Assembly (NCBI RefSeq): GCF_045866565.1
Contig: NZ_BAAFZV010000002.1
Coordinates: 1,302,001 to 1,366,000, forward strand
Source of the DNA: Cognatilysobacter claricitrinus
Lineage (GTDB): Bacteria > Pseudomonadota > Gammaproteobacteria > Xanthomonadales > Xanthomonadaceae
Length of the DNA stretch: 64,000 bases
Reading direction: 5' to 3'
Shown here one piece after another: positions 35,511-44,420 of this stretch. Numbering within the stretch: position 1 is the first letter of the stretch; the number at the start of each line of letters is the position of its first letter. A model generated the notes under the pieces. It made no database searches. It was not told where the DNA came from and saw nothing but the letters and a program-made list of their open reading frames with translations. The position numbers were made by a program, and so were the translations under genes.

Positions 35511-36457
35511 ACGCCCGCATCAGCGCGCAGGAGCTGTACGACCAGCAACTCGAGCGGCTCGGGCTGCGCTGGCTGGCCGGTCGGCGCGGCGCGGCTCGCG
35601 TGCTCGAATCCGTCGACACCGTGGCACGGCGTCCATCGCTCGCCGGCTACCTCAACATCATCTATCCGAACCGCGTGCAGATCCTCGGCACCGAGGAGCT
35701 CGCGTGGCTTGACGAGCTGGACTCGCGCGCGCGCTGGGAAACGATCGAAAAGATCATCCAGGTGCGTCCGCTCGCACTGGTCATCAGCAAGAACCAGACG
35801 TGCCCGGAAGACCTGCGCGTGGCTGCCGAGGAAAGCGAGACACCGTTGTGGGTGTCGCCGCGACGCGGCCATGAGCTGCTCAACCACCTGCAGTACCACC
35901 TCGCGCGCAAGCTCGCGCCGCGGGTCACGCTGCATGGCGTCTTCATGGAGATCTATTCGATCGGCGTGCTGATTACCGGCGAGAGCGGCGCGGGCAAGAG
36001 CGAGCTCGCGCTGGAGCTGGTGACGCGTGGGCATCGGCTGGTCGCCGACGACGCGCCGGAGTTCACCCAGATCGCGCCCGACGTGCTCGACGGCACCTGC
36101 CCCGAGCTGCTGCAGGACATGCTGGAAGTGCGCGGCCTCGGCGTGCTCAACATCCGGCAGATGTTCGGCGACACCGCGGTCAAGCGGAACAAGTATCTTC
36201 GGCTGATCGTGCACCTGACGCAGCCGTCGTTGCATCCCGAGCCCGGCGGGCTCGAACGCATCACCGGCGATCTCAGCGCGCGCCGCGTTCTCGACCTGGA
36301 CGTCCCCTTGATCACCCTGCCCGTCATGCCCGGCCGCAACCTCGCGGTGCTCACCGAAGCCGCCACGCGCACGCACATCCTGCGGGCAAAGGGCGTCGAC
36401 CCGGCTGCCGCCTTCATGGCGCGGCACAGCCACTTCCTCGAGCGCGGCGAGTCGTGA
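35507..36457 (+). CDS. hprK: HPr(Ser) kinase/phosphorylase HprK
   Basis: A 316-residue HprK. An N-terminal domain (residues 1-130) precedes the catalytic domain with Walker A GESGAGKSE at residues 158-166 and the signature LEVRGLGVLNIRQMFGD. It phosphorylates and dephosphorylates a serine on HPr. The HPr encoded six genes on keeps the target serine (S46), so the pair is likely functional. It overlaps ptsN by 4 bases and rapZ by 4 bases (GTGA). Confidence 0.96.
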   Translation: MNARISAQELYDQQLERLGLRWLAGRRGAARVLESVDTVARRPSLAGYLNIIYPNRVQILGTEELAWLDELDSRARWETIEKIIQVRPLALVISKNQTCPEDLRVAAEESETPLWVSPRRGHELLNHLQYHLARKLAPRVTLHGVFMEIYSIGVLITGESGAGKSELALELVTRGHRLVADDAPEFTQIAPDVLDGTCPELLQDMLEVRGLGVLNIRQMFGDTAVKRNKYLRLIVHLTQPSLHPEPGGLERITGDLSARRVLDLDVPLITLPVMPGRNLAVLTEAATRTHILRAKGVDPAAAFMARHSHFLERGES

Positions 36458-37335
36458 ACGCGCCGTCGCTCGCAACGCTCGTGCTGGTCAGCGGCATGTC
36501 CGGTTCCGGCAAGACCGTCGCGCTCAACACGTTCGAAGACCTCGGCTTCTACTGCGTCGACAACCTGCCGGCGATGCTGCTGCCGCAACTCGTCGCCGAC
36601 ATCACCGGCGGAGAAGACGGCGGCCCGGCCAAAGTCGCGGTGGGTATCGACGTGCGCAACCGGCACGACGAACTCGACAAGGTGCCCGAAGCGCTCGCTG
36701 CGGTCGGCGGCCTCGGCTTCGATCCGCGGCTCGTGTTCTTCGATGCGGCAGATCCGGTGCTGCTCAAGCGCTATGCCGACACGCGACGCCGCCATCCGCT
36801 CAGCCGGCTCGGGCTGTCGCTTCCGGATGCGATCGCGCTGGAGCGCCAGGTGCTGCGATCGCTGCGGCAACTCGCCGACGCGATCGTCGACACCAGCGAC
36901 ATGAACGTGCATCAGTTGCGCCGGCACGTCACCACCGAATTCGGGCTCGGCGCGGAGCCCGGCATGTCGCTGCTGTTCGAATCGTTCGCGTATCGCCGCG
37001 GCGTTCCCGCCGATGCTGACTTCGTGTTCGACGCGCGCGCCCTGCCCAACCCGCACTGGATCCCGTCGCTGCGCCCGCTGTCCGGTCGCGACACCGATGT
37101 GCGCGATTACCTTATCGCGCAGCCCGATGTCGACGCGTTCTACACGCAGGTCAGCGGTTTCCTCGACACGTGGTTGCCGCGCCTGCAGGCCGACAGCACT
37201 CGCAGCTACGCGACCGTCGCCTTCGGGTGCTCGGGCGGCCGGCATCGCTCCGTGTATCTCGCCGAACGCATGGCCGAACACGCGCGTGCCCAGGGTTGGC
37301 AGGACGTCGCCGTGCACCATCGCGAACTGGACTGA
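36454..37335 (+). CDS. rapZ: RNase adapter protein RapZ
   Basis: A 293-residue protein from a GTG start inside the hprK stop. Walker A is GMSGSGKT at residues 14-21. DLGFYCVDNLPAMLLPQL and the C-terminal FGCSGGRHRSVYLAE are family signatures. In enterics RapZ senses glucosamine-6-phosphate and directs RNase E to the small RNA GlmZ, controlling GlmS. The RNA partner in this organism is unknown. Its location in the PTS-Ntr cluster is conserved. Confidence 0.96.
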   Translation: MNAPSLATLVLVSGMSGSGKTVALNTFEDLGFYCVDNLPAMLLPQLVADITGGEDGGPAKVAVGIDVRNRHDELDKVPEALAAVGGLGFDPRLVFFDAADPVLLKRYADTRRRHPLSRLGLSLPDAIALERQVLRSLRQLADAIVDTSDMNVHQLRRHVTTEFGLGAEPGMSLLFESFAYRRGVPADADFVFDARALPNPHWIPSLRPLSGRDTDVRDYLIAQPDVDAFYTQVSGFLDTWLPRLQADSTRSYATVAFGCSGGRHRSVYLAERMAEHARAQGWQDVAVHHRELD

Positions 37336-37390
37336 GCGGCGTCCCAGCAGCCGCTTCCGGACGGTCACGCGGCTCTGCTAACGTCGACGC

Positions 37391-37783
37391 ATGACCGTCG
37401 GCATCCTGCTCGTCACCCACGAAGGCATCGGCACCGCGCTTCGCGGCGTCGCCGAGCGGCTGATCACGCCGACACCGCTTCGCATCGAAGTGTTCGAGGT
37501 CGGGTTCGACGTCGATCCCGATGCCGTGCTGCCGATGGCCAGCGCCGCGCTGCGACGCGCCGACAGCGGCGATGGCGTGCTGGTGCTGACCGACCTGTTC
37601 GGCGCAAGCCCCGCGAACATCGCGTCGCGGCTGGCGCGCCTGGGCACCCCGATCCGCCGCGTGTCCGCACTCAACCTGCCGATGCTGCTGCGTGTCCTCA
37701 ACTACGCCGACCTCGAACTCGACGCACTGCCCGCCGTGGCAGTCGCCGGCGGTCGCAACGGCGTGCAGCTCGACGATGCCTGA
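37391..37783 (+). CDS. PTS EIIA component, mannose/fructose type
   Basis: A 130-residue EIIA(Man)-fold domain. The active histidine is H10 in GILLVTHEGIG, and LTDLFGASPANIASRL is the family's substrate-binding run. No EIIB, EIIC or EIID is encoded here, so it most likely works as a phosphorylated regulator, as its Xanthomonas and Neisseria counterparts are thought to. It lies 55 bases after rapZ and 6 bases before the HPr gene. Confidence 0.93.
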   Translation: MTVGILLVTHEGIGTALRGVAERLITPTPLRIEVFEVGFDVDPDAVLPMASAALRRADSGDGVLVLTDLFGASPANIASRLARLGTPIRRVSALNLPMLLRVLNYADLELDALPAVAVAGGRNGVQLDDA

Positions 37784-37789
37784 CCAACC

Positions 37790-38059
37790 ATGATCGAACG
37801 CGAACTCACCGTCTCGAACCGCCTCGGCCTGCACGCGCGCGCCACCGCGAAACTCGTGCAGACGCTGTCGCATTTCCGCAGCGCATGCACGCTCACCGCG
37901 AAGGGCCGCGAAGTCAACGCGAAAAGCATCATGGGCGTGATGTTGCTCGCCGCAGGCCAGGGCACCTTGGTGAAGCTGCGCATCGAAGGCGAGGACGAGC
38001 AGGCCGCGGCCGACGCGATCCAGGCGCTGTTCGAGCGTCGCTTCGACGAGGACAGCTGA
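37790..38059 (+). CDS. Phosphocarrier HPr/NPr
   Basis: An 89-residue HPr. The phosphorylated histidine is H15 in RLGLHARATAKL, and S46 in AKSIMGVMLL is the HprK target site. It takes phosphate from EI and passes it to the EIIA proteins encoded upstream. Keeping both H15 and S46 means it can be regulated by EI and by HprK. It lies 4 bases before the EI gene. Confidence 0.95.
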   Translation: MIERELTVSNRLGLHARATAKLVQTLSHFRSACTLTAKGREVNAKSIMGVMLLAAGQGTLVKLRIEGEDEQAAADAIQALFERRFDEDS

Positions 38060-38063
38060 TCGC

Positions 38064-39779
38064 ATGAGACAGGCGCTGGCCGGCAAGGGCGCATCGCGCG
38101 GCACTGTTCTGGGCCGGGCGCGCGTTCGCCTGCCACATGCGTTGCAGATCGCCGAACAGCACGTCGACGCCGAGGCGGCCGACGACGAACTCGCGCGCCT
38201 GCACAGCGCGATCAACGCAGTGCGCGCCGAAATGCACGAGCTGCGCGCACGGCTGCACGGCGCGCTCGCGCACGAGGTCGGCGAGTTCCTCGACCTGCAT
38301 GCGTTGATGCTCGACGACCCCGAACTGCTGCACGGCCTCGACCAGCTCGTCCGCACCCGCCATTACACCGCCGACTACGCGCTGCGCGTGCAGCGCGACC
38401 GCCTCGCCGCGGTGTTCGAGGCGATGGACGACCCCTACTTCAAGAGCCGCGTCGAAGATATCGACCAGGTGATCGGACGCATCCACGCCGCGTTGCACCG
38501 GCGCGACTTCGAGCTGCGTGGTTTCGCCGGCGAGATCCTCGTCGCCGAAAGCGTGGCGCCGGCGGAAATGGCGCAACTGCAGGCCCAGGGCGTGGTCGGA
38601 CTGGTCACCACCAGCGGCAGCGCGCTCGGCCACACCGCGATCCTCGCGCGCAGCCTGCACATGCCGCTGATCGTCGATTGCGCCGACGCGCTCGATCGCA
38701 TCAACGATGGCGATGCGCTGATCCTCGATGGCGGCAGCGGGCTCGTCGTCGCCGAGCCGAACGCCGACGACCTGCGCGCGCACAACGAACGCGAGCAGGG
38801 CCACGTGCGCGAAAAGCGCGCCCTCGCCCGTCTGCGTCGCGAACCGACGTGCACGCGCGACGGCTTCGACATCCGACTGTTCGCGAACGCCGAATCGCAG
38901 GAGGACGTGGCCGAGGCGCATTCGCTCGGCGCGGCCGGCATCGGCCTGTACCGCACCGAATTCCTGTTTCTGCAGCGCAATGCGTTGCCGGACGAAGACG
39001 AACAGTTCCGTGCGTATCGCGACGTCGTGATGGGCATGAGCGGTCGTCCGGTCACCATCCGCACGCTCGACGTCGGCGCCGACAAGACCGATCGCACCGG
39101 CCTTGCGTTGCGCGACGAGCCGAACCCTGCGCTCGGGCTGCGCGGCGTTCGCCTGTCGCTCGCGCGGCGCGGCCTGTTCGAAACCCAGTTGCGCGCGCTG
39201 CTGCGGTCGTCCGCCTACGGGCGCATCCGCCTGCTCATTCCGATGGTCACGTCGGCCGAAGAAGTGCGCGCAGTGCGCCGTGAGGTCGATCGCATCAGCG
39301 CGACGCTGCGCGAGGAAGGCCACGAGCTCGGCGAAGACGTGCCGCTGGGCGTGATGATCGAAGTGCCGGCCGCGGCACTCGCGCTACCCGCGTTCATCGA
39401 CGAGGTCGACTTCCTGTCGGTGGGCACGAACGACCTCGTGCAGTACCTGCTCGCGGTCGACCGCAACCACGAAGGTCTCGGCAAGCTCTACACCCCGCTG
39501 CATCCCGCGGTGATCCGCGTGTTGCGCGACACCATCCGCGTCGCGCAGCGCCACGCGCGCCCCATCTCCGTCTGCGGCGAAATGGCGGCGGCGCCCGACT
39601 ACGCGCCGCTGCTGCTCGCGCTCGGCCTGACCGATTTCAGCCTGCATCCCGGCACCATGCTCGAAGTGCGGCAGCGGATCCGCGACTGCGACTACGCACG
39701 CCTGCAATCGCGCCTGCCGGCGCTGCTGCGCGCGCGCGACCGCGACGCCATCGAACGCTGGCTCGCCACCGCGGTCTGA
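38064..39779 (+). CDS. ptsI: PTS enzyme I (phosphoenolpyruvate-protein phosphotransferase)
   Basis: A 571-residue EI. The phosphorylated histidine is H190 in SGSALGHTAILARSL. PEP-binding motifs GIGLYRTEFLF, RTLDVGADK, IPMVTSAEEVRAVRRE and SVGTNDLVQYLLAVDRNH follow. There is no N-terminal GAF domain, so it is of PtsI rather than PtsP(Ntr) type although it serves a regulatory PTS. It starts the phosphorelay from PEP. It is last in the rpoN-hpf-ptsN-hprK-rapZ-EIIA-HPr series. Confidence 0.96.
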   Translation: MRQALAGKGASRGTVLGRARVRLPHALQIAEQHVDAEAADDELARLHSAINAVRAEMHELRARLHGALAHEVGEFLDLHALMLDDPELLHGLDQLVRTRHYTADYALRVQRDRLAAVFEAMDDPYFKSRVEDIDQVIGRIHAALHRRDFELRGFAGEILVAESVAPAEMAQLQAQGVVGLVTTSGSALGHTAILARSLHMPLIVDCADALDRINDGDALILDGGSGLVVAEPNADDLRAHNEREQGHVREKRALARLRREPTCTRDGFDIRLFANAESQEDVAEAHSLGAAGIGLYRTEFLFLQRNALPDEDEQFRAYRDVVMGMSGRPVTIRTLDVGADKTDRTGLALRDEPNPALGLRGVRLSLARRGLFETQLRALLRSSAYGRIRLLIPMVTSAEEVRAVRREVDRISATLREEGHELGEDVPLGVMIEVPAAALALPAFIDEVDFLSVGTNDLVQYLLAVDRNHEGLGKLYTPLHPAVIRVLRDTIRVAQRHARPISVCGEMAAAPDYAPLLLALGLTDFSLHPGTMLEVRQRIRDCDYARLQSRLPALLRARDRDAIERWLATAV

Positions 39780-39796
39780 TCCATCGGACGCGGCGA

Positions 39797-39826
39797 TTGT
39801 CCATCGCCCGACGCAACAGCGATAAT
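39797..39826 (+). promoter_or_regulatory. Sigma-70 type promoter for mgtE
   Basis: TTGTCC (-35, 4 of 6) and GATAAT (-10, 5 of 6) are separated by 18 bases. Predicted transcription start is near 39833, about 93 bases before the mgtE ATG. It lies in the 146-base gap after the EI gene. Confidence 0.5.
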
Positions 39827-39832
39827 GTCCGC

Positions 39833-39925
39833 ATGAACCTCTGACCTCGGTCGCATATCGCGGCGTTCAACGCCGGCGGGTGCGACTCGCCCACGGACCG
39901 CACAGGTCCCCGCCGGAATCCGCGC
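39833..39925 (+). ncRNA. Structured 5' leader of mgtE, candidate cis-regulatory RNA
   Basis: The predicted untranslated region contains several perfect but mutually exclusive stems. GGCGT/ACGCC with a TCA loop (39862-39874) overlaps the left arm of CCGGCGG/CCGCCGG (39873-39879 with 39910-39916). The latter encloses GGACC/GGTCC with a GCACA loop (39895-39909). GTCGCA (39850-39855) can also pair with TGCGAC (39881-39886). A three-codon ATG-AAC-CTC-TGA frame begins at 39833. The alternative pairings resemble an attenuator or riboswitch for Mg2+, but I do not recognise a named class. Inference only. Confidence 0.35.
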
Positions 39926-41287
39926 ATGGCCGAATCCGTCCGCCACGAGAAGACCGCGCGGCAGCTCAGGCTGCTGTCGGACGCGCTCGACAGCGGGCGC
40001 CTCGGTCCGGTCCGTCGCCTGGTCAACACGCTGTCGCCGGCCGAGATCGGGAACCTGCTCGAATCGCTGCCGCCCGCGAAGCGCACGGTGGTCTGGGGGC
40101 TCGTCGATGCCGAGGACGACGGCGAGGTGCTGGTGCACGTCGGCGACGAGGTGCGCGAAGGCCTGCTGGCCGAGATGGACCCGGACGAGATCATCGCCGC
40201 GGTCGAGGACCTCGACATCGACGACCTCGCCGACCTCGTCGAGGACCTGCCGGATGCGGTGATCGAGCAGGTCCTGCTGTCGATGGACCGCGAGAACCGC
40301 GAGCGGCTCGAGCAGGTGTTGTCGTATCCGGAGGACACCGCCGGGCGCCTGATGAACCCCGATGTGGTGACGGTCCGTACCGACACCACCATCGAGGTCG
40401 TGCTGCGCTACCTACGCCTGCGCGGCGAACTGCCCGAGCACACCGACCATCTGTACGTCGTCAGCCGCCGCCACCAGTACCTCGGCCGCATCGCGCTGAC
40501 CGACCTGCTCACGCAGGACCCGACCACGCCGATCAACCGCCTGGTCGACGACGAGCAGCCGGCGATCCGCGTCGTCGAAACGGCCAACGAAGTCGCTCGC
40601 AAGTTCTCCGACTACGACTGGGTGAGCGCCCCGGTGGTCGACGAGAACAACATCCTGCTCGGCCGCATCACCATCGATGACGTGGTCGACATCATCCGCG
40701 AGCAGGCCGAGCATCAGGCGCTGTCCGCGGCCGGCCTCGATGAAGAGGAAGACCTGTTCAGCCCGGTGCCGCGCGCGACGCGTCGCCGCCTGATGTGGTT
40801 GACCATCAACCTCGCCACCGCGTTCCTGGCGTCGTACGTGGTCGGGCAGTTCGAGGGCACGATCCAGCAGATCGTCGCACTCGCGGTGCTGATGCCGATC
40901 GTCGCCGGCATGGGCGGCAACGCGGGCACGCAGGTTCTGGCGCTGATGGTGCGCGGGCTCGCGCTGGGCCAGGTCGGGTTCTCGAACTACCTCACGCTGC
41001 TGTGGAAGGAGTGCAAGGTCGCGCTGCTGACGGGGCTCGGCTTGGGCCTGATCCTGGCGACGGTCGTGCAGCTGCGTTTCGGTAGCTGGGGGCTGACCGC
41101 GGTCATCGCGGCCGCGCTGCTGATCAACCAGATCGCCGCGGCCATCGCCGGCGTGCTGATTCCGGTGACGCTGCGCCGCCTCGGCTTCGATCCCGCGCTC
41201 GCCAGCAGCATCTTCCTCACCACGGTGACCGACGTGATGGGGTTCTTCTCGTTCCTCGGGCTCGCCACCCTGTTCCTGCTCAAGTGA
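39926..41287 (+). CDS. mgtE: Magnesium transporter MgtE
   Basis: A 453-residue MgtE. The N-terminal superhelical domain (LRLLSDALDSGRLGPVRRLVNTLSPAEIGNLLESLPP) carries acidic Mg2+-sensing residues (DPDEIIAAVEDLDIDDLADLVEDLPD). Two CBS domains start near YPEDTAGRLMNPDVVTVRTD and FSDYDWVSAPVVDENN. Five membrane helices follow, with the pore signature PIVAGMGGNAGTQ. It lets Mg2+ into the cell and closes when cytoplasmic Mg2+ is high. ATG 39926 starts the domain. Confidence 0.96.
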   Translation: MAESVRHEKTARQLRLLSDALDSGRLGPVRRLVNTLSPAEIGNLLESLPPAKRTVVWGLVDAEDDGEVLVHVGDEVREGLLAEMDPDEIIAAVEDLDIDDLADLVEDLPDAVIEQVLLSMDRENRERLEQVLSYPEDTAGRLMNPDVVTVRTDTTIEVVLRYLRLRGELPEHTDHLYVVSRRHQYLGRIALTDLLTQDPTTPINRLVDDEQPAIRVVETANEVARKFSDYDWVSAPVVDENNILLGRITIDDVVDIIREQAEHQALSAAGLDEEEDLFSPVPRATRRRLMWLTINLATAFLASYVVGQFEGTIQQIVALAVLMPIVAGMGGNAGTQVLALMVRGLALGQVGFSNYLTLLWKECKVALLTGLGLGLILATVVQLRFGSWGLTAVIAAALLINQIAAAIAGVLIPVTLRRLGFDPALASSIFLTTVTDVMGFFSFLGLATLFLLK

Positions 41288-41360
41288 CGGCATTGCGCGC
41301 CGTTACCATGTCCGGGAGCCCGGGCTGTGTCGACGGACCGGCCGACCAGGGGGAACCACG

Positions 41361-42389
41361 ATGATCAGCCGACTGCTGCGGCGCCTGCAGGGCCGCCCCG
41401 CGTCCGCGCCCATCGCCGCGGCGTCCGTTGAGGACGCCGTCGCGATGGCGGACGACGCGTGGACCGACATGGACGACGATGCACCGGGCGATGCCGTGGT
41501 CCTCACGACGTCGGAACTCGCGGCCGCCTTCGTGCGCCACCTGTTCGGTACGCCGGCCGATGCGCCGGTCGTCGACGGCATGGCCGACGACATCCTCGAC
41601 CGCCTCGACGCACAGATGCAGCGCCTCGACGTCGCCCGCCTGCCCCGCCTTCCCGCGCTGGTGCCGCAGCTGCTCGCCGCGCTGCGTCGCGACGACGTCG
41701 ATGCCAACGCGATCGCCGCGGTCCTGGCGCGCGACCCGACCCTTGCCGGCGATGTCGTGCGTGTCGCCAACAGCGCGCACTACCGCCGCGGCGGCCCGAT
41801 CAACGCGCTGCCGCAGGCGGTGAACACCATCGGCAGCGACGGGCTGCGCTACGTCGTGCTGACCACGGTGATGCGTCCGATCCTGCAGGCCGACCCGTCG
41901 CACCAGGGCGCGCAGTCCGGCGCGCGCCTGGCCGCCCAATCCGAAACACGCACGTGGCTGTGCGGCACGCTGGCGCGCGGTGCATGCGACGTCGGCGAGG
42001 CACAGCTCGCGTCGGTGATCGCGTCGACCGGTGCGTCCGCGCTGATGCGCATGATGTCGCGCCCGTTGCTGACGGACGCCGCTGCCGACCCCAGCTTCGG
42101 GCCACGCTTCCTCGCGCTCGCCGCTGCGTTGTCGGCGCGTGCCGCCATGCACTGGCGCCTCGGCGACGCGGTATGCGGCGCGCTGCAGACGATGACCTCC
42201 GACGCCGACGACATTGCGCCGCTCGCTCGCGTGCTGGCGCGCGCCGATCGCCTGTCGATGCTGCATGCAATGCATCGCTCGGGCGATGTCGAACCGCGTG
42301 CGGCGATCGCGACCACCGACGACGAACGTCGCCGCGATGCGCGCCTGCTCGCGTCGATCGCCGATGTGTCGGCCGCCGCTGCGGCCTGA
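41361..42389 (+). CDS. HDOD domain-containing protein
   Basis: A 342-residue protein. The N-terminal 85 residues are acidic and not recognisable. Residues about 95-300 form an HDOD domain: LPALVPQLLAALRRDDVDANAIAAVLARDPTLAGDVVRVANSAHY then LPQAVNTIGSDGLRYVVLTTVMRPIL. HDOD proteins are HD-fold proteins lacking the metal-hydrolase residues and act in signalling, often with c-di-GMP or chemotaxis systems. No such genes adjoin it here. GGGGG at 41350-41354 precedes the ATG by 6 bases. It converges on pyrB. Confidence 0.85.
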   Translation: MISRLLRRLQGRPASAPIAAASVEDAVAMADDAWTDMDDDAPGDAVVLTTSELAAAFVRHLFGTPADAPVVDGMADDILDRLDAQMQRLDVARLPRLPALVPQLLAALRRDDVDANAIAAVLARDPTLAGDVVRVANSAHYRRGGPINALPQAVNTIGSDGLRYVVLTTVMRPILQADPSHQGAQSGARLAAQSETRTWLCGTLARGACDVGEAQLASVIASTGASALMRMMSRPLLTDAAADPSFGPRFLALAAALSARAAMHWRLGDAVCGALQTMTSDADDIAPLARVLARADRLSMLHAMHRSGDVEPRAAIATTDDERRRDARLLASIADVSAAAAA

Positions 42390-42414
42390 TTTCGCTGGTT
42401 CCGGCGCCGGGGTT

Positions 42415-43320
42415 TCAACCCGCGAGAAGTCGCTCCAGCACCGCCATCCGCACCGCCACGCCGTTCGCGACCTGACGCAGGATCAATGACTGCGGGCCGT
42501 CGGCGACTTCATCGGTGATCTCGACGCCGCGGTTGATCGGCCCCGGATGCATCACCACCGCATCGGCGGCGGCCTTACGCAGGCGTTCCGCCGTGATGCC
42601 GTAGTGGCGGTGATAGTCCTCGAGCGAATCGACCAGCCCGTCTTCCATGCGTTCGCGCTGCAGGCGCAGCGTCATCACCGCGTCCGCGCCATCGAGTGCT
42701 TCGTCGATGTCGTGCGTGACCCGGCAACCGTCGAGCGTCGCATCGTCGGGGAGCAGCGACGCCGGCGCGCAGACGCGAACATCGCCCGCGCCCAACGCGT
42801 GCAGTGCGTGCAGGTCCGAACGCGCGACGCGCGAATGCTTGACGTCGCCGACGATCGCGATGCGCAGCTTCGAAAAATCGTCGCCCTTGGCCTGCCGCAG
42901 CGTCAGCATGTCGAGCAGGCCCTGCGTGGGATGGTTGCTGCGGCCGTCGCCGGCATTGAGCAATGCGGTACCGGTTTTCGCGGCGTCCGCAAGGCGTGCG
43001 ACCGCGCCGTCGTCGTGATGGCGAACGATGAAGCCGCGCACGCCCATCGCCTCGAGGTTGCGCATGGTGTCGAGCGCGGTCTCGCCCTTTCGCGCGGACG
43101 AGGTCGACACATCGAAGTTCAGCACGTGCGCACCCAGGCGCTGAGCGGCGAGCTGGAAGCTCATGCGCGTGCGCGTCGACGGCTCGAAGAACAGCGTGCA
43201 CACCGCGACGCCATCGAGCGCATCGGAGTCGCCCGGGCGGTCGGCGAAGTGCTGCGCGCGGTCGAGCAGCCCGACGACGGTGGCACGGGGCAGGCCGTCG
43301 AGCGTGAGCAGGTGATGCAT
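42415..43320 (-). CDS. pyrB: Aspartate carbamoyltransferase catalytic subunit PyrB
   Basis: A 301-residue ATCase catalytic chain. The carbamoyl-phosphate loop is FFEPSTRTRMSFQLAA, the aspartate loop is NHPTQGLLDML and the C-terminal MHPGPINRGVEI is diagnostic. It condenses aspartate with carbamoyl phosphate in pyrimidine synthesis. No pyrI or dihydroorotase-like partner is adjacent. It is third in an algH-ruvX-pyrB operon, 3 bases after ruvX; this order is conserved in Xanthomonadaceae and Pseudomonas. Confidence 0.97.
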   Translation of the reverse strand: MHHLLTLDGLPRATVVGLLDRAQHFADRPGDSDALDGVAVCTLFFEPSTRTRMSFQLAAQRLGAHVLNFDVSTSSARKGETALDTMRNLEAMGVRGFIVRHHDDGAVARLADAAKTGTALLNAGDGRSNHPTQGLLDMLTLRQAKGDDFSKLRIAIVGDVKHSRVARSDLHALHALGAGDVRVCAPASLLPDDATLDGCRVTHDIDEALDGADAVMTLRLQRERMEDGLVDSLEDYHRHYGITAERLRKAAADAVVMHPGPINRGVEITDEVADGPQSLILRQVANGVAVRMAVLERLLAG

Positions 43321-43323
43321 GGC

Positions 43324-43785
43324 TTATCCGGTCAGGGAGGCTTCGAGTTCGACCGCATCGGCGGGCGCGGCCAGCCAGCGCTCGACGATGATCGCGGCGG
43401 CCACGGCGTCGAGGATCTGCGCGTCGCGACGGCGCTTGCCGCCCTGCGCGCGCTCGCCGGCGAAGCGTTGCGCGGCTTCGACCGACGACGAACGCTCGTC
43501 GACCAGCATGACCGGCTTGCCGAACTTGCGGCCAAGCTCGCGGGCGAACGCATGCGCGCGCTTGCGGATCGGCTGGTCGCCGCCGTCGAGCGTCATCGGA
43601 TCGCCGACGACGAACGCGTCGGGTCGCCATTCGCGCACCAGTCGATCGATCGCCGGCCAGTCCGGCCCGCTCGCGTGCACGTCGACCACGGCGACCGGGC
43701 GTGCGCCCGAACCGAGTGCGCTGCCTACGGCGACACCGATCCGTCGTGCGCCAACATCGAAACCGAGAACCGTCGTCGCCGTCAT
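43324..43785 (-). CDS. ruvX: Holliday junction resolvase-like protein RuvX (YqgF)
   Basis: A 153-residue RNase H-fold protein. Catalytic motifs are GFDVGARRIGVAVGS, FVVGDPMTLDGG, LVDERSSSVEAAQRF and DAQILDAVAAAIIVERWL, with the acidic residues in place. The family is essential in many bacteria and acts in 16S rRNA 5'-end maturation and possibly recombination. ATG 43785 is one base beyond the algH stop at 43787. Confidence 0.95.
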   Translation of the reverse strand: MTATTVLGFDVGARRIGVAVGSALGSGARPVAVVDVHASGPDWPAIDRLVREWRPDAFVVGDPMTLDGGDQPIRKRAHAFARELGRKFGKPVMLVDERSSSVEAAQRFAGERAQGGKRRRDAQILDAVAAAIIVERWLAAPADAVELEASLTG

Positions 43786-43786
43786 G

Positions 43787-44362
43787 TCAGGCGTGTCCCG
43801 TGTAATCAGCAAGGCGCGACAGGTCGACGCCGATGCGCCCCGCCGCTGCGCGCCAGCGCTCTTCCAGCGGCGTGTCGAACAGCAGCGACGCATCGACCGG
43901 CGCCGTGAGCCAGCTGTTGTCCGCAACGAGTTCCTGCTCGAGCTGCCCGGCGCCCCAGCCGGCGCATCCGAGCGCGATCACTGCATGATCGGGGCCTTCT
44001 CCATTGGCCATGGCTTCCAATATCTCGCGCGAGGTAGTGAGGTAGAGATCATCGCCGATCGCGAGCGTGGAATCCCAGCGCGCGCCGCCGTCGTGGATGA
44101 CGAAGCCGCGCTCGCGATGGACCGGGCCGCCGTTGAGCACGACCTGGGCGCGCAGCTTCTCGCTGCCGCCGTCGAAGCCCATCTGGCTCAGCACTTCGCC
44201 GACCGTGTATTCCGAAGGCCGGTTCACGACGATGCCGAGCGCGCCGTCCTCGTCGTGCTGGCAGATCAGCGCAACACTCTTCGAGAAACTCGACTCGGCC
44301 AGCGACGGCAAGGCGATCAGCAGCTGGTTCGCGAGTGGCGTCGGGCTGTCGAGCAAGGACAT
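43787..44362 (-). CDS. algH: AlgH/YqgE family protein
   Basis: A 191-residue UPF0301 protein: PLANQLLIALPSLAESSFSKSVALICQHDEDGALGIVVNRPSEYTV then LNGGPVHRERGFVIHD and IALGCAGWGAGQLEQEL. It was named for a link to alginate regulation in Pseudomonas; molecular function is unclear. It is first in algH-ruvX-pyrB. ATG 44362 starts the conserved domain. Confidence 0.93.
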   Translation of the reverse strand: MSLLDSPTPLANQLLIALPSLAESSFSKSVALICQHDEDGALGIVVNRPSEYTVGEVLSQMGFDGGSEKLRAQVVLNGGPVHRERGFVIHDGGARWDSTLAIGDDLYLTTSREILEAMANGEGPDHAVIALGCAGWGAGQLEQELVADNSWLTAPVDASLLFDTPLEERWRAAAGRIGVDLSRLADYTGHA

Positions 44363-44420
44363 GGAGCCATCATGCCCGCACCCGGCGCGGTAATGGAAGC
44401 GGGTGCCCCCGCCGCAAACG

